The notes under the pieces are model-generated. The model searched no databases, was not told the DNA's origin, and worked only from the letters and a program-made list of their open reading frames with translations. A stretch of 64,000 nucleotides of DNA. Source: Spongilla lacustris (Eukaryota; Porifera; Demospongiae; Spongillida; Spongillidae). This document shows, piece after piece, positions 23,620-35,754 of the stretch. The stretch's first letter is position 1, and the number at the start of each line of letters is the position of its first letter. The stretch spans positions 4,959,642 to 5,023,641 of the forward strand of contig OX442422.1 in assembly GCA_949361645.1 (NCBI GenBank). The letters run 5' to 3'. The position numbers and the translations under genes are program-made.

Positions 23620-26600
23620 TTAGATGGTAATACTCTTGGTGACCCTGGATGGCTGCAAATAAACGTATGGTACATCTAGGGCCTTGTTCCGCTCAACAAT
23701 ATCTGCATCAAGATTAGTTAGAGCTTTCTGGAATATTTTAATGTAATCTTGAGCTTTGTCTTCAGTAAAATACTCAAATTGAAAATCTCCAAGATAGCGC
23801 TATGGAAATACATATACATATATATGCATGTATAGGGGGAAAGGGACACGATTATAATGCTTTCAAGTAGGACGTTGATAACCATGCATGCATATTTACA
23901 CACCTCATCTTTGCTGTACTGAGACAACATGTAAACCATCCCGATCACTGAAGAAGTAGCCTTCTTGTCAGGAAGAATTTGTACTAGAGTAGCAGCATCG
24001 GCATTTCCCTTCTGTGCAGGAAGTGGCAAACGCATCCCTGAGGTGGCATTGGGCACATAGCTGTACATGTCATACTGCCCAAAGTTGACGCAGGAGTGCT
24101 GGGCAGAGCCAGTGAACATAATCAGTGTGCACAGCTCTACAAGTTCTGCCGTGGATTTGATTTTCTTTGGAAATCCGTGGCCCTGCTCGCCGCCATTGGC
24201 TGGGAAACCATTCACGTGGAGATCCTCGGCAAAATTTTGGAGCTCAATATCGGAGATCACATCTGCATCAGATGAATAGAATTCATTGATGATTCGATTA
24301 ACAAAGAGGCTAATAGCGTTCCATATATTTAGCCCATCATCTCTGTAGTAGTACCCTGGCAATAACTTCGCATCATCCACTTTTCTCTCATTTGCACTGC
24401 GTACTATATTGGCCCAATGGATGCTGTAGTCTCTCCCGGCTCTTCGCATAAACTCCCTTCGTCCTTCTCCGCCTATGGCAAATTGCTGGTCAATGATTCC
24501 ACCATCATTGATGAGAGACTCTCGAGCTTGCGCATTTATAGCCATGGTGTACCGAAAGTGCGGCCGCAGGAGTTTGTACACCGGGTGTGCATCTGGGAGG
24601 TTACGCATGACCCCCATACCATAGGTCTCCATCGCAGCATGACAAGATAGGTAGTGAGTGGCAAGCTGATGGAACTGAAAGGGGAATTAAGCTAGTGAGT
24701 AAAATGTATATGCGATAATGCATTTGCATGCACGTAGCAACGTTACTACGCACATGGTTGTCCCCATCATGATGTAGTCTGGCGTAGCCACACCCTTGCG
24801 TGTGGATACGCAAGGGTGTGGCTACGCCAGACTAATCATGATGGGGACTAGTCAAACAGACAGCATATTTAGTCTGGTCCCCAGACTAGCACATAATGTG
24901 ATCCGGTGTGTACCTGGAAATGTGCGCTCTGGTAATACATCTTGGCCAGAGTCCAATCGGCCCAGTTGTCACTGGGGAGAAAAATGGGGTTGTCGCTCCC
25001 TGGCTGCTGCTTCAGCTGTATGGCTATGGGGACCAACTGGTCGCTTCTGTTCACGTAGAGCAGGCAGAGTGGGGCCGGACAGTAATAACCTTTCTGACAT
25101 GGCAATCCATCCATAATCTTTAGGTCACATATGTACACGTGACCAGCCTGAAATGTAGGAAAAACTATTTTAATATGATTATAATTATTATAGCTGCGGC
25201 CCAGATTATAACTCTGTCCATGTACATGCATGTATATACATGTATATGTATAGTTTAATAGCCGTACGCGCGTGTGTTTTTATGTGCACTTGCACTATTA
25301 TAATTATAATAGCCAACTAACTTTCATTTCATCCTCTAGATCAGCATTTCTGTCCATCGAACCTTTGACCATTACATTGGTAACTGGAAAGTTAACAGGT
25401 AGTACTGTGCATCTCTTAATGATGATGGGATTCACACCGTTCAATATTTGCCGACCAAATTCGACATCCCGTGTCCAGCGAGAAATTTCGTAAGTAGGAA
25501 ATTCTGCTTTTTTAATAGCTGTGGCGAGCTTCTCATAATCGCTGAGAGATTCAGTGTTTGTGAATGGCACTGTGAATAGTAGAGAGGTCCCTGCGGCAAT
25601 TGCGTTCTTGGTGAAATTGATGGTTTTTACAGCTCCAAACTGCTCATCATTTGTAAGATTCTTCGATGACACGTTCACAGCAGACGGCAGCCCAATGTCG
25701 GGGAAAGCTTGCCAGTTGTATTTCTGCTTCCGCTGATCGACCGAGGACTGCCTCTGATACACCAGGATGCTATTATCCTTCACATCCTTCAGGATTGCTA
25801 TATACATGCAGGCGGTGATATAGCTAGTAATTGCAGACTCAGTGCTATACTGTGCCTATAGCTGCTATGCACTATGTATATATATATAATTATAATTATA
25901 TACTTACCAGTCTTGGAGGTGAAACTTATATAGTCACCATCATTAATCCAGTGATAGCAGGGGAACTCGGCCTCGCTTTTCGTTTGTTTATCAATCACTA
26001 CCACAAAGTCCACAAACCACGCTGATCCTGCAGAAAACAGCCAATTCTTGGGATTCCCTAGAATGACGACTAACACCTCGCCCAAGTCCATATTTGCCTC
26101 GATGACCAAATCTAAGCAGCTTTTTCTTGCAATCTTAACGCTGAACCACTGTGCAAGCGCAATTTTTCCTGTGGATGCTTTACTGCCGATCAATGTGGCG
26201 TACACGTCACTGTCAGGCGTTCCAGACCCGACCTCTGATCCGGTGACTATGCGTACTCCATAGTAAAAATGACCACCTATAAATAATTAAAACAAATAAT
26301 GAAATGATGATATGTGTACATGTATACATTTCAGTATCAATGATGTATAGAATTTGTACGCATGCATGCGAGTTAAGAAATATATGCAATTACAGTATAA
26401 TGATGTGGATTTTTACTTGGAGTATATGAACTGTTGTTAGCAATTACTGAAAGCACGATGGCATGCCATGTGAGACCCGATTTTTAGCGCGCAGCGATCT
26501 AGGTATATTATATATGTTCATGCATGCTGCTTCGTATAATAAAAGAAGGCTATATAGCTTGCAATTGGTATGTATAGCTACTATCGCAACTTTGTTATTA

Positions 26601-27724
26601 TATATATATATAATATATATATAATTTATATAATATATATATGGGAAAGTTTACGAGAAAAGGGACCTAGCGTGTATTATAAAAATATATAATAAAAATG
26701 CATTACGCTTGATTTGCTATACATGTAACTTCCGAACAGTTAACGCTATCAACTTCCTATTTTCAAAACTTCATACTGCACCATTTCTCTATGGTAAAAT
26801 ACATTTTAGAGTCTTGCACTTGCTCCGTGTCAGTATTGCAACGTTCGATACCCCCACTGGGTTCAAACCCGCCATAACTTTCGGTAGGAGTAATCAATTC
26901 GCTTCAAATTCGGTTTGTAGGTAGAGAGGTCCTATACCTATCGATTTGTTCTGTTCGTTGATTTTTATGCCATCCGTTACGGAGATACAGTTGAACAAAC
27001 TACGTGCACGTTTTCCCGCTTGATTCGCGCCAATGTTATAATCCCCGCCTCCCCATACATTGAGCGGAACGCAATTTGCCCAAATCATTGGCGCGAATCG
27101 AGCGCGAAATGGGCACGTAGTTTGTTCAACTGTATCTCCGTAACGGATGGCATAAAATCAACGAACAGAACAAATCGATAGGTATAGGACTTCTCTACCT
27201 ACAAACCGAATTTGAAGCGAATTGATTACTCCTACCGAAAGTTATGGCGGGTTTGAACCCAGTGGGGTATCGAACGTTGCAATACTGACACGGAGCAAGT
27301 GCAAGACTCCAAAATGTATTTTACCATAGAGAAATGGTATATTATGAAGTGTTGAAAATAGAAAGTTGATAGCGTTAACTGTTCGGAAGTTATAGCAAAT
27401 CAAACGTAATGCATTTTTGTTATACTTTTTTATAATACACGCTAGGTCCCTTTTCTCGTAAACTTTCCCATATATATATCATGCATAACTGAGTTAGGCA
27501 AACACGCGTACATTGCAATCCCTTAAGTCTGCATAAGTGCATGTCCCTATTGCGTGCTGCGGGTACGTGCAAAGCATCATACTCGGTACGGAATTACCTT
27601 TTATAGGAGAGGGAGTGAGGTTGAACGGTTTCATCGAAGAACTGTCGGCATCGTCTGTTTTGTAGTCAAAGTGTTCTTTCTGGCTGACAATGCATTTGGC
27701 CTCTGGTATGTTGTATCCTGCCAT
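23620..27724 (-). CDS. LOX: Lipoxygenase (PLAT + LOX domains)
   Basis: A non-haem iron dioxygenase that adds O2 to polyunsaturated fatty acids. Six exons join in phase: 27724-27598, 26276-25908, 25797-25322, 25147-24914, 24674-23904 and 23799-23620, giving 718 residues. A PLAT lipid-binding domain spans about residues 43-165, opening FYYGVRIVTGSE. The catalytic domain follows. Iron ligands are H404 and H409 (HQLATH), H595 and N599 (QHSCVNFGQYD) and the C-terminal Ile718 (SRVTKSITI). All are present, so the enzyme should be active. The position aligning with the stereocontrol Ala/Gly site appears to be Gln466 in GIIDQQF. ATG 27724 is the simplest start. An AG acceptor at 27758 is in frame with it, so further 5' exons, even a fused domain, cannot be excluded. 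Introns carry a foldback (26641-27471) and a hairpin (24761-24847). Confidence 0.95.
24761..24847. mobile_element. Hairpin MITE-like palindrome in LOX intron
   Basis: The arms 24761-24801 and 24808-24847 are almost perfectly complementary (tccccatcat...cttgcgt and its complement) around a 6-nt loop. Just downstream, 24862-24880 is another tiny palindrome, agtctggtccccagact. Such structures are typical of recently inserted miniature elements. It lies in the intron between the exons at 24914 and 24674. Confidence 0.85.
26641..27471. mobile_element. 831-bp foldback element in LOX intron
   Basis: The left arm 26641-27035 and right arm 27086-27471 are inverted repeats of ~390 bp, highly similar along their length, around a ~50-bp centre. 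The ends read atgggaaagtttacg and cgtaaactttcccat. The flanks are TA-repeat DNA, so target-site length cannot be fixed; a TA target is possible. There is no meaningful coding frame. Relatives are at 14983-15446 and 30372-30610. Confidence 0.95.
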
Positions 27725-27757
27725 GTTGTAAGGAGATAGACGCTTTGCATTTGATAG

Positions 27758-28960
27758 CTGTATGTGCATTTATATATACATATATTCGGGCCTATTACAT
27801 GTACTTGTAGGGTTTCTATTGTGCAATGGTAGCACTGCATGAACGCAAAACGTTTCCTCGGAATTGCTATACATGCGCATGCATGCCACTAGAAGAAAAT
27901 ATAGAAAAGTGTAGACTTATACATGTAACTTCTCTGTATGGTTTCTACAGTGTCTAATCATATCTGTTTCTTCACCATTCTGAAACCATTAGCTAAGATG
28001 ACACCCATGCATGCAAGGGTAGATAAATCCACGCACTATCAGAGCCAGTAAGATATAGAAGAAGTAGATAGAAAGATAACTATCCAAACTCTATATCCCC
28101 CAGACATGTAGATTCTGTGCATTTTTTTAAATAGATTGTGCATGTCATGTCACTTTGGTTTTATAGACCGTACTGAAAATCTTAAACACTGAATACGGTA
28201 TTGCATTGTGTAAGCGAGGGCTTTAAATGTAGTTTGCTGAGCAGTTAATTTTTCAAACTGATCAAAATGAATTAAGAATCAAAGTCAGAGGATTCACCAT
28301 AGATATAAACTGCAAACGGTGTTAAAATGTAATGGCAACATGCATTTTACTAATACAGTTGTTTTACTAGCCAGTGTGCAGATTTATACACCATAAAAGT
28401 GTAAACTTTGCATTTGATATACATTATTTGTACAAAATCACTTTAAACACAAACCGGCAATTGCACACACAAAAAATTGCTACACAAAGCTGCAGCGTGG
28501 ACATTACATAAACCACATGTTTAATTTAAGAACGAGCTATACATGCAGTCGGTAAACTATATGCAACTGCATGGTGATATGTAGATGAAAAAGAATTTTA
28601 TCGTCCCACAAAAATGACCACAGTGTAAAAGTCATTGTAATACATGTACTGTATTACATGTGTATTCTTCTGTTATCCACACGTTATCCGCTTCAGTATA
28701 ACATTGCGTATTTGGAGATTTTGGGACGATATAACAATGACATTATAACACCATGTATATAACATCTGTATAACATTGTGTATACTTATTTAAATGGGTA
28801 TAACAGCGCACTTGTGTGATATTCATAATCCTCGTTTCCAAGCAACGCAACTATGGAAACCACAAATTAGAAAGTGACCATAATTATAATATACAAAGAC
28901 ATGCACGCATATTGCAGTTAGCATAAAAGTTCGTTCTTCGTGGAGGCCACATCTGCTCTC
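27758..28960. other. 5' flank of LOX gene, nothing clear
   Basis: AT-rich DNA with no obvious promoter motif and no convincing exon. If the LOX gene has more 5' exons they should lie here or beyond on the minus strand, but I could not find one with matching phase and composition. Confidence 0.4.
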
Positions 28961-28969
28961 TTGTCCAGT

Positions 28970-29720
28970 GTGTAGAGAAATGCACCCACCTCCTGTTGGC
29001 AAACAACCTGTGTGATAGTCTACACTATACACAGAACAGTATACTAGTAAACTAACCAGCCCATTGCGACTACATGTGGTGGTCATCCTGTACTTGTAAG
29101 GGAGGCAACATGACTTCTCAGAACCTGTGTAATTTAATGCACATGATAAAGCAGAGCAGTACCCATTGAACTAACCACGCATCAGCAAGATGTCAAAAGC
29201 ACCATGCACTCTAAAGACACCATGGTGGACAACCTGCAACACTTGGCTTCAACCAGTGTGATATTCCAAATGTTGCACACCATGCACAAAGCATCACTCA
29301 TTGAACTTACCACGCTTTGCCAAGACGTTATGAACAAGCACTATGCACTCTAACTAAAGCCACCATGGTGGATATCCTGTAAGAAAGGCAATGCTTGGCT
29401 TCACTGAAACCTGTGTGATGTTCTAAATGTTACACACTACACACTATACACAAAGTAAACTTTACCCACTTGGAGGACACTATAGTAGGCATCCTATAAG
29501 AATGGTACACTTGGCTTCAAAATCTTGCACACGATACACAAAGCAGCACCCATTTAACTGACCACAAGATGTCAAAAGAATGATGCACTCTAAGAATACC
29601 ATGGTGGACATCCTGTAAGATGGCTTCAAACAATTCCAACCTGTGTGATGTTCTAAATGTTGCACACCGTACACATAGCAGCACCAATCATAGTTGAACT
29701 TACCGGCCACACATTGCAAA
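28970..29720. repeat. Diverged tandem repeats of about 130-150 bp
   Basis: Five or so copies share 'catggtgga(c/t)a(t/a)cctg', 'acttggcttca', 'cctgtgtgatgttctaaatgttgcacac' (part) and 'gcagcacccatt.aact.acca' blocks in a fixed order. They are well diverged, with copies starting roughly at 28970, 29150, 29290, 29430 and 29560. No coding sense is evident. Confidence 0.75.
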
Positions 29721-30150
29721 GATGTCAGACGCACTCATCTATACTAGCTCTCTTATACCAATTAGTGCTAATCCTGGAACATCAAAATAGTTGTTTACTG
29801 CAACTTTTCCACTGATGGCAAGGTCATGCGCCTTGGCTAACTTTATTGTGTTGATTTATTCTGCACAAGTTTACTGTATAAGGTTGCAGGCTTCGGAAGA
29901 ATTCTTTGGAAATACATACATGTAGTGTGGCAATCATTGATAATTTTTCTAAGGAATTCTTCCGAACAAAGCAATCAACCTTATGCCTTGAACGAATCCT
30001 ACAAAAACTACGACAAAGATTATATAGTCGCCATGGTGACCATTGAAGCTGCAATATATTTTTTGATGTATGATCACTAGTTAGCTGGGCATATTACATG
30101 TACATATACCATGCGCACCACACACAGTAAAAATTTATTAGCTAGCTCAT
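29720..30150. repeat. Duplicated segment related to 35755-36130
   Basis: Shared ordered blocks include 'gctctctta', 'gcgctaat..tggaacatca', 'ttcggaagaattctttggaa'-like, 'aaggaattcttcc' and 'accatgcgcacca'-like sequence. An internal hairpin, gaagaattc...gaattcttc, occurs in both copies. Divergence is considerable. Confidence 0.7.
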
Positions 30151-30371
30151 ATATATATATATGTATATGGGAGATGAACTCGATATACATTTACGCTCGC
30201 TTTCGTATATTCGGGTGGTGCCATTTCGTGCTCTTAGGTCAGCACATTCTGTTACAGCCAGCTCTTTCAAAATTGGTAACAGAACACCACGTTGCGGATT
30301 ATGCAATTATGTATTTACCTGTCTTGTTTATTTTGAATTTGAAATGAATTCGTTATTCCACTAAATAAATA

Positions 30372-30610
30372 TATGGGACCGACAAAATGAGCCATCGTAT
30401 ATCTATTTAAAAATTCCCTTGCGTTTGAACCGTTATAATTTTCGAAAGGTAGTTTGTTCAACAGTATCTCCGTAACGGATGGTATATATAAATAAATGTA
30501 CAGAGTAATCCAGTAGCTAAGGGACCTCTCTATACCTAAAAGCCGAATTTGAAGCGATTTGACTACTCCTATACAACATTGTCATTGAGTGGGACCCCAA
30601 TTCAGTTGCC
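30372..30610. mobile_element. Internally deleted foldback remnant
   Basis: It begins tatatgggaccgacaaaatg like the left end of the copy at 14983. It then passes straight into sequence matching the right arm of the 26641 element ('gtagtttgttcaac.gtatctccgtaacggatgg', then the tcctac region and part of the centre). It fits an old copy with rearranged arms. Confidence 0.7.
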
Positions 30611-30619
30611 CAAATCACT

Positions 30620-32430
30620 GAATGATTCAAGTTACACCTGTATGTAGTTTTGAAGCAATAATAGACTTACTGATGCAAGCTCAAGATTGAACCGCAGCTA
30701 GCCAGCCGTGCGCTTGTGTGTTTATATAGTGCATGATTCTTGCTTATAACATGTTTGGTTTATCAGTGCGGCCATCAAAAAGTAGTTGCATGGCATTGTA
30801 CATGAACATAAAGGCATGAATCTAGGTCATACTAATTTGCTGCTATATCCAAGGAATTATAACCTTGTATAATTTCTAGAATGGTTTCATAGGAAAGTTT
30901 GAGGTCCTTAGAACTGAGTTGCATGCATGCAATACATCAAATATACTGAATTTGTACGGTATATGGATCATATATCAATGTAGCATGTAGATAAAAGAGG
31001 GGTGGGAGGACTAATTGGAATGTTTCATCATGACATATACATCTACGTAGGTTACTATGATGGAAATAGTCATGCAATTAAATGCTGTCCACTATTCCCA
31101 ATCTATATCTATGCTAAAAATAAGTTGATAGTTCAAATTAAAAAAGTGTCTGGGGCCAAATTTTTATTCACCATCATTATGTAATAATTTATAATATTAT
31201 ATATATAATTATATTATATATATATTATAATTATAATATATATATATATCAATCTTCTATTTCGCCAACTCAAGTGTTGGTCTTGTTTCTGTTAAAAGCA
31301 ATTAAGTTAGGCTTTAATCAGAATATTAGATCTAAATTATCAGAATATAATGCCATAACTTGTATTCTGCTTGTATTAATGGAATCACATGCAAGGGCTT
31401 TATAATAATTTACTATCCATACAATTAATAACACTTGGGAGACCACATGCACATGTTGAATCTTGCCATAGCCCAAACATGAAGATTTCCTTTCCACCTC
31501 TTTTTTAGTTTCAGACCATGCAGATGCAACAACAGAACTATATAATCTCAAGCAAAACATGAGAGTTATGTCATCTCTTGCTAAGGTTATCATGCATGCA
31601 ACTAATTAGAATTACGCACTGACATGTATGTGCTGATTACAAAATGATAGATTTTACTACCTGAATTATTTTTTGTTTTTAAAAATTTTACTTGAAGCAT
31701 GCACAATAATGTATACAGTTAACTATTGATCAAAAACCTAAATAATTCTCTGAGCTGGGTCTGTGTGCAAACGGCAAAACAGTTGAATCATGTAATGCTT
31801 ATGGTGTTGTACTTTTCATGGCCATGATAAAATGTACAAGTATCGTATCAGTAACAAGAATATTACATGGAACTCAGCAATAATGGCAGTCTTCATATCG
31901 TCTAAAAGTGCATCTGAGCAGTGTTCAGTATCCATGCCCCCACCTGCTCACTTCAGCGAACCTATTCAATGCACTCATTCCATCTGATGATGAGATCACT
32001 CTGGATGACCGTCAGCATAGCATGCACCATATTTATGATACTCATCCGAAAAAATGGTGCCTTTTTATAGCCAGAAGTTTGAAAACCTGAATTCTAATGA
32101 AAAAAAAAAAAAACAAGCTGGTGCATTGTAAATCGGGCCCAAATGATGTACTGATCACGCTGGGAATAACTACATTGTAAATGCTTCATTTGGCACAAAT
32201 TGAGCACTTTGTAAAGAAAAAAAGGAATTTTTAGTCTTTAAAAGCTATGTATCGCTATAAAATGCATGCCAGAATGGTTTCCTGGGTTAAGAATCGGTTA
32301 AGCAAAATCCCACTGAATAATCATCCTATTGCCCTATCTAGTGGGATTGAGAATCACCAACTTTTTGACAATGTACCATTACCTGCATGACAGAGACCTA
32401 ATGCTGCAGCACCTGGCTTTGAGTTCTTCC
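30620..32430. other. No supported gene
   Basis: Contains a TA-rich palindromic stretch at 31185-31250 and a poly-A run near 32101. A short open stretch at 31509-31586 with an AG before and GT after could be an isolated exon, but it connects to nothing. I see no other feature. Confidence 0.4.
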
Positions 32431-32439
32431 TTCACCAGG

Positions 32440-32925
32440 TCTTAATTAAGCTCTTCATGATCGAATTCAATTCCATGCAAGTTGCCTTAATATGGTGGTT
32501 GGGTATGCAATTAGCTCATGCAGGGCCTCAACTGCAATTTCTGTCCAAACCTTGCCTCGGATCCTTTGGACCATGCACCATGCAATTACCTGTAAGCACA
32601 GTGGTGTTGTGGTTTCACGCCACTACAAACTCCGTGATGTGTTTGTACATGTATATAGAGTATATTAGGTGAGCGAATGCATTTGCCCAAGTCGAGGTTG
32701 GCAGTGGTTTTCGGCATGACAAACACAACATCAGACCAGCAGATGTTCTGGTTCCCATGCAACTGGTCCTTTGGAAAGCCATATTACCATTACCTCATCA
32801 CTTAAACCCTTCTAGGGTCTGCAGCTTTAGTGGCCGAGCATGATTCCAATGACCCAAAGTGCTCAGATTTGGGCTTGAGATGCACACCACTAGCAATAGA
32901 TATGTATGGCTGCTAGAGGGCACCC
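32440..32925 (+). pseudogene. Decayed LINE endonuclease region
   Basis: Pieces in different frames follow the order of the LINE at 16471-18058. They are a WWLG block (32488-32500), CNFCP knuckle start, HSGVVVSRHYKLRD (32597-32638), VEVGSGF then RPADVL (32690-32755), and DPKCSDLG...MYGC (32850-32912). Stops and frameshifts are numerous, and the copy has diverged well beyond the ones at 16.5 and 58 kb. Confidence 0.8.
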
Positions 32926-33214
32926 ATGAGGTGCACCAAGTCCCAGGCCACTGCTTCCATTTATGGCAGACTCAGCCTCACTTTGGTGAGGTTGTGTTCA
33001 AGAGCCCTGCATCCAGTATTTATACTTTGTCCATTCTGGGTATTCATCCTCCTCCTCTTTTAGTGTACCAGATAGAGCAGGCTGTATATGGTGGCGATGA
33101 GATCTGAGTTAACACCTATCACTTTAGATTTCTGCATGGTGTTCCAGCTTCTTTCTTGACATGATCATCTCAGTAACATGAAAAACGTCTGACAGAACCC
33201 CTCCCTCATCGCCA

Positions 33215-33375
33215 TACATATCTATTGCTAGTGGTGTGCATCTCAAGCCCAAATCTGAGCACTTTGGGTCATTGGAATCATGCTCGGCCACTAAAGCTGC
33301 AGACCCTAGAAGGGTTTAAGTGATGAGGTAATGGTAATATGGCTTTCCAAGGGACCAGTTGCATGGGAACCAGAA
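33215..33375 (-). pseudogene. Inverted duplicate of the LINE fragment at 32735-32905
   Basis: The complement of this stretch matches 32735-32905 closely ('catacatatctattgctagtg', 'gggtcattggaatcatgctc', 'gcagaccctagaagggttta'). The two lie ~310 bp apart as an imperfect inverted repeat. High similarity compared with the decay of the LINE itself shows the inversion-duplication is younger than the insertion. Confidence 0.85.
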
Positions 33376-33539
33376 CATCTGGAGTAGAACCAGTATCTCC
33401 ACCCAATAGTGTGGTATCAGCTGGATTAACCACAAAGTCTTCCAGTCATCAGAGGGGATCCAACAAGGGGTTCCATCGCAGTTGCCATTGATGCCAAGAC
33501 CACCATGATGAAGTGCCTTCATGAGAGACTCCATTTACC

Positions 33540-34090
33540 TAACATGTCATGATGCCGATCTCCTATTGCATCACTCTTTGGCCATCTCTAAACTTCTGTG
33601 CCTTCTCAGAATGCATTCCCCCATCCATCCAGTTCAAAGATTTATGATGATGAACTCAGAGCAAGGATCTGTAGCTCTTTAAAATCCAACTGTCTGGAAG
33701 TGACCCTTCTTCAGTGGACACAATCCACTTCGCCTGTGCATCATGGTGGGCTTGGAATTAGGAGCACTGTGCAGCTGGCAGATTCTGCCCTCTTGGCTTC
33801 AGCTGCTGCCTCCTATGGACTAATTCTGCCAGCAAATATGCAACCACCCCATGGCCAGCTCAGTTATGTGGACAAGTCTCTTGCTGCAGGATCCCATGGG
33901 GGCCAAGAACAAACCCCTCCCCCTTCCCACTGATGCTGCTGCCCATCATCTATTGCAGACACACTATTCCCAAACCCTTCTGATCAAACGCACAGAGCTC
34001 GTTTCCTTGCAGCATATTGTAAGGAATCTGGTGCATGGTTAAATGCCCCACCAGTTTCATCACTTGGGGTGATAATCTATTTCAAGGGAT
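33540..34090 (+). pseudogene. Second LINE fragment, RT thumb region
   Basis: The 33598-33930 frame encodes IYDDELRARI followed by HHGGLGIRS and ADSALLASAAAS, the thumb/post-RT block of related LINEs. After a frame change come LLAAYC-like and SGAWLNAPPVSSLG (34000-34065), the block that follows in this class. It differs from the 16.5-kb family enough to be a separate LINE lineage. Confidence 0.75.
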
Positions 34091-34690
34091 GGTCTATTCC
34101 GAAATAGTATATCCCAGGAGGATTAATTATATTCTGGAGTAGAACATCTGGGAGGGTAAAATGTTTGGGGAATAAACAACTCTGTGACACTGGCTTGCAA
34201 AACTCCCAGTTCTGGACCAGGATGTCTGTCAGGCATATGACTACCCTCTTCATCTATAGGCTATTGCTTGCTTCGTGTTGTCCCCTGCATGCTTGCAATT
34301 TAAGATTCCCAAAAGCTGTTGTGCTCTTAATTAAGTCACCATCACACTTACATTTTAAAAAGAGCATGGGATCAAGGGCGTGTAAAGGACAGAAGGAACA
34401 GCTACTGTTTTGTGATATGCCCATTCCATGCAAGCCACCATTTCTGAGAGCCATCTGGAATTCAGGTGGCTCCAGATGTAGGCTGAGTTAGGGTATGGGC
34501 ATGACTGCCAGAGAGCCAAGCTGAGGTATGGGGATAGCAAAATCATTAAACACAACCAAATTGCATATTAAGTACTGCTCTTCCTGCATGCTCGCAAGAA
34601 TCTGCAGGGTGGACATTGCATAAACGGAAGAACGAGTTATACGGTCGTTGATTTTTTTTTTATTGCCCCACAAAAATTATGCATGCTGGT

Positions 34691-35429
34691 CAGTGGCGTA
34701 TCCAGGATTTCTGTGAGGGGGGTGCTGGAAGGGGAGGTCCCAGCCAGGGGGAGGGTGCGGGAGGGTGCGGAAGCTTTTGAAGATATATTGTATTTGGTTT
34801 ATGAAGCCTCGTGGTTTCACGTGCACCATGCAGCTAGCGCATGCAGTAGCAGCTTTCAATAAATATTATAATTTTAATTATAGCTGTCATGTCAGTACAA
34901 CAAACATCATATTCAATTTGGTTAATCAGTTTTGTCATAGGCTGCATTTCTATTTATATTTTACTAAGAAGTCTTTTGATTTACCACACTTATGAGGTCA
35001 GCATTATATGTTATAGCATCAACGTGGAAACTGAGCAAAGATGCATGCAGCAAGAAATTGTTCTCAATCATTCAGTCAAGATGTACTCCATTTACCTGTG
35101 CAAGCCACTGGAACGTTGTTGTTAATCTCGAGTCAAATCTGCATGTTATTATGTACATGCATGTACGCGGTATAAAAATTAAAATGGCATTAAATAACAA
35201 ATGGTAATTTTACCTATATTGGCTGAAGAGGCATCGTCACTTGAAACAGCCAATGAGGTCGCGGCACTTGGTGGCCCTACTTTCGATGTTTGGAAGTGGC
35301 TTCAAAATCGACATGATCGAATACGCGCGGGGGCTAATTATTAATAATACTATAGTATAATTTAGCACCTATCCTATGGCCGAGGGGGGTGCTCAAGCAC
35401 CCGGAGCCCCCTCTCTGGATACGCCACTG
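34691..35429. mobile_element. Non-autonomous hAT-like element
   Basis: The termini cagtggcgtatccag (34691) and ctggatacgccactg (ending 35429) are perfect 15-bp inverted repeats, followed inside by G/C-rich 'ggggggtgct' and its counterpart 'agcaccc'. The flanking octamers atgctggt and ctggtggt match at six of eight positions, compatible with a decayed hAT 8-bp duplication. One open stretch at 35220-35340 has a coding look (TFDVWKWLQNRHD) but is too short for a transposase. A related, rearranged copy is at 54010-54310. Confidence 0.82.
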
Positions 35430-35754
35430 CTGGTGGTTAAAGACTTTCAAATTAGCCTTATACATATTAAGCACTTCTATCCAAAGTTATCACATGCATT
35501 GATTTAAGCCTTCAGCTGTTACATAAAGTTTCAGTCTTGCTGCATAGCCCATCAGTTGACCACTGATTAAAAAGTTGTTATCGTGATCAACACAATAGAG
35601 GTTTTTTTGTTTTTTTTTTTGTTTACTCTTTCTAACAAATATGCATGCACGCACATTGTAATAGAATGTTGAATACAAAAAGTTAATAGAATCTTCTCCT
35701 CAGTTTCCTCAATATTCGCTGCAAACCGACTCATGATTTAGATTCTCAGTACTT

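Noticed and set aside
24067..24650. Plus-strand frames opposite LOX exon 5
   Set aside because: Antisense shadows of a strongly conserved coding exon.
31509..31586. Isolated exon-like stretch on the plus strand
   Set aside because: Weak donor and no neighbouring exon of matching phase or composition.
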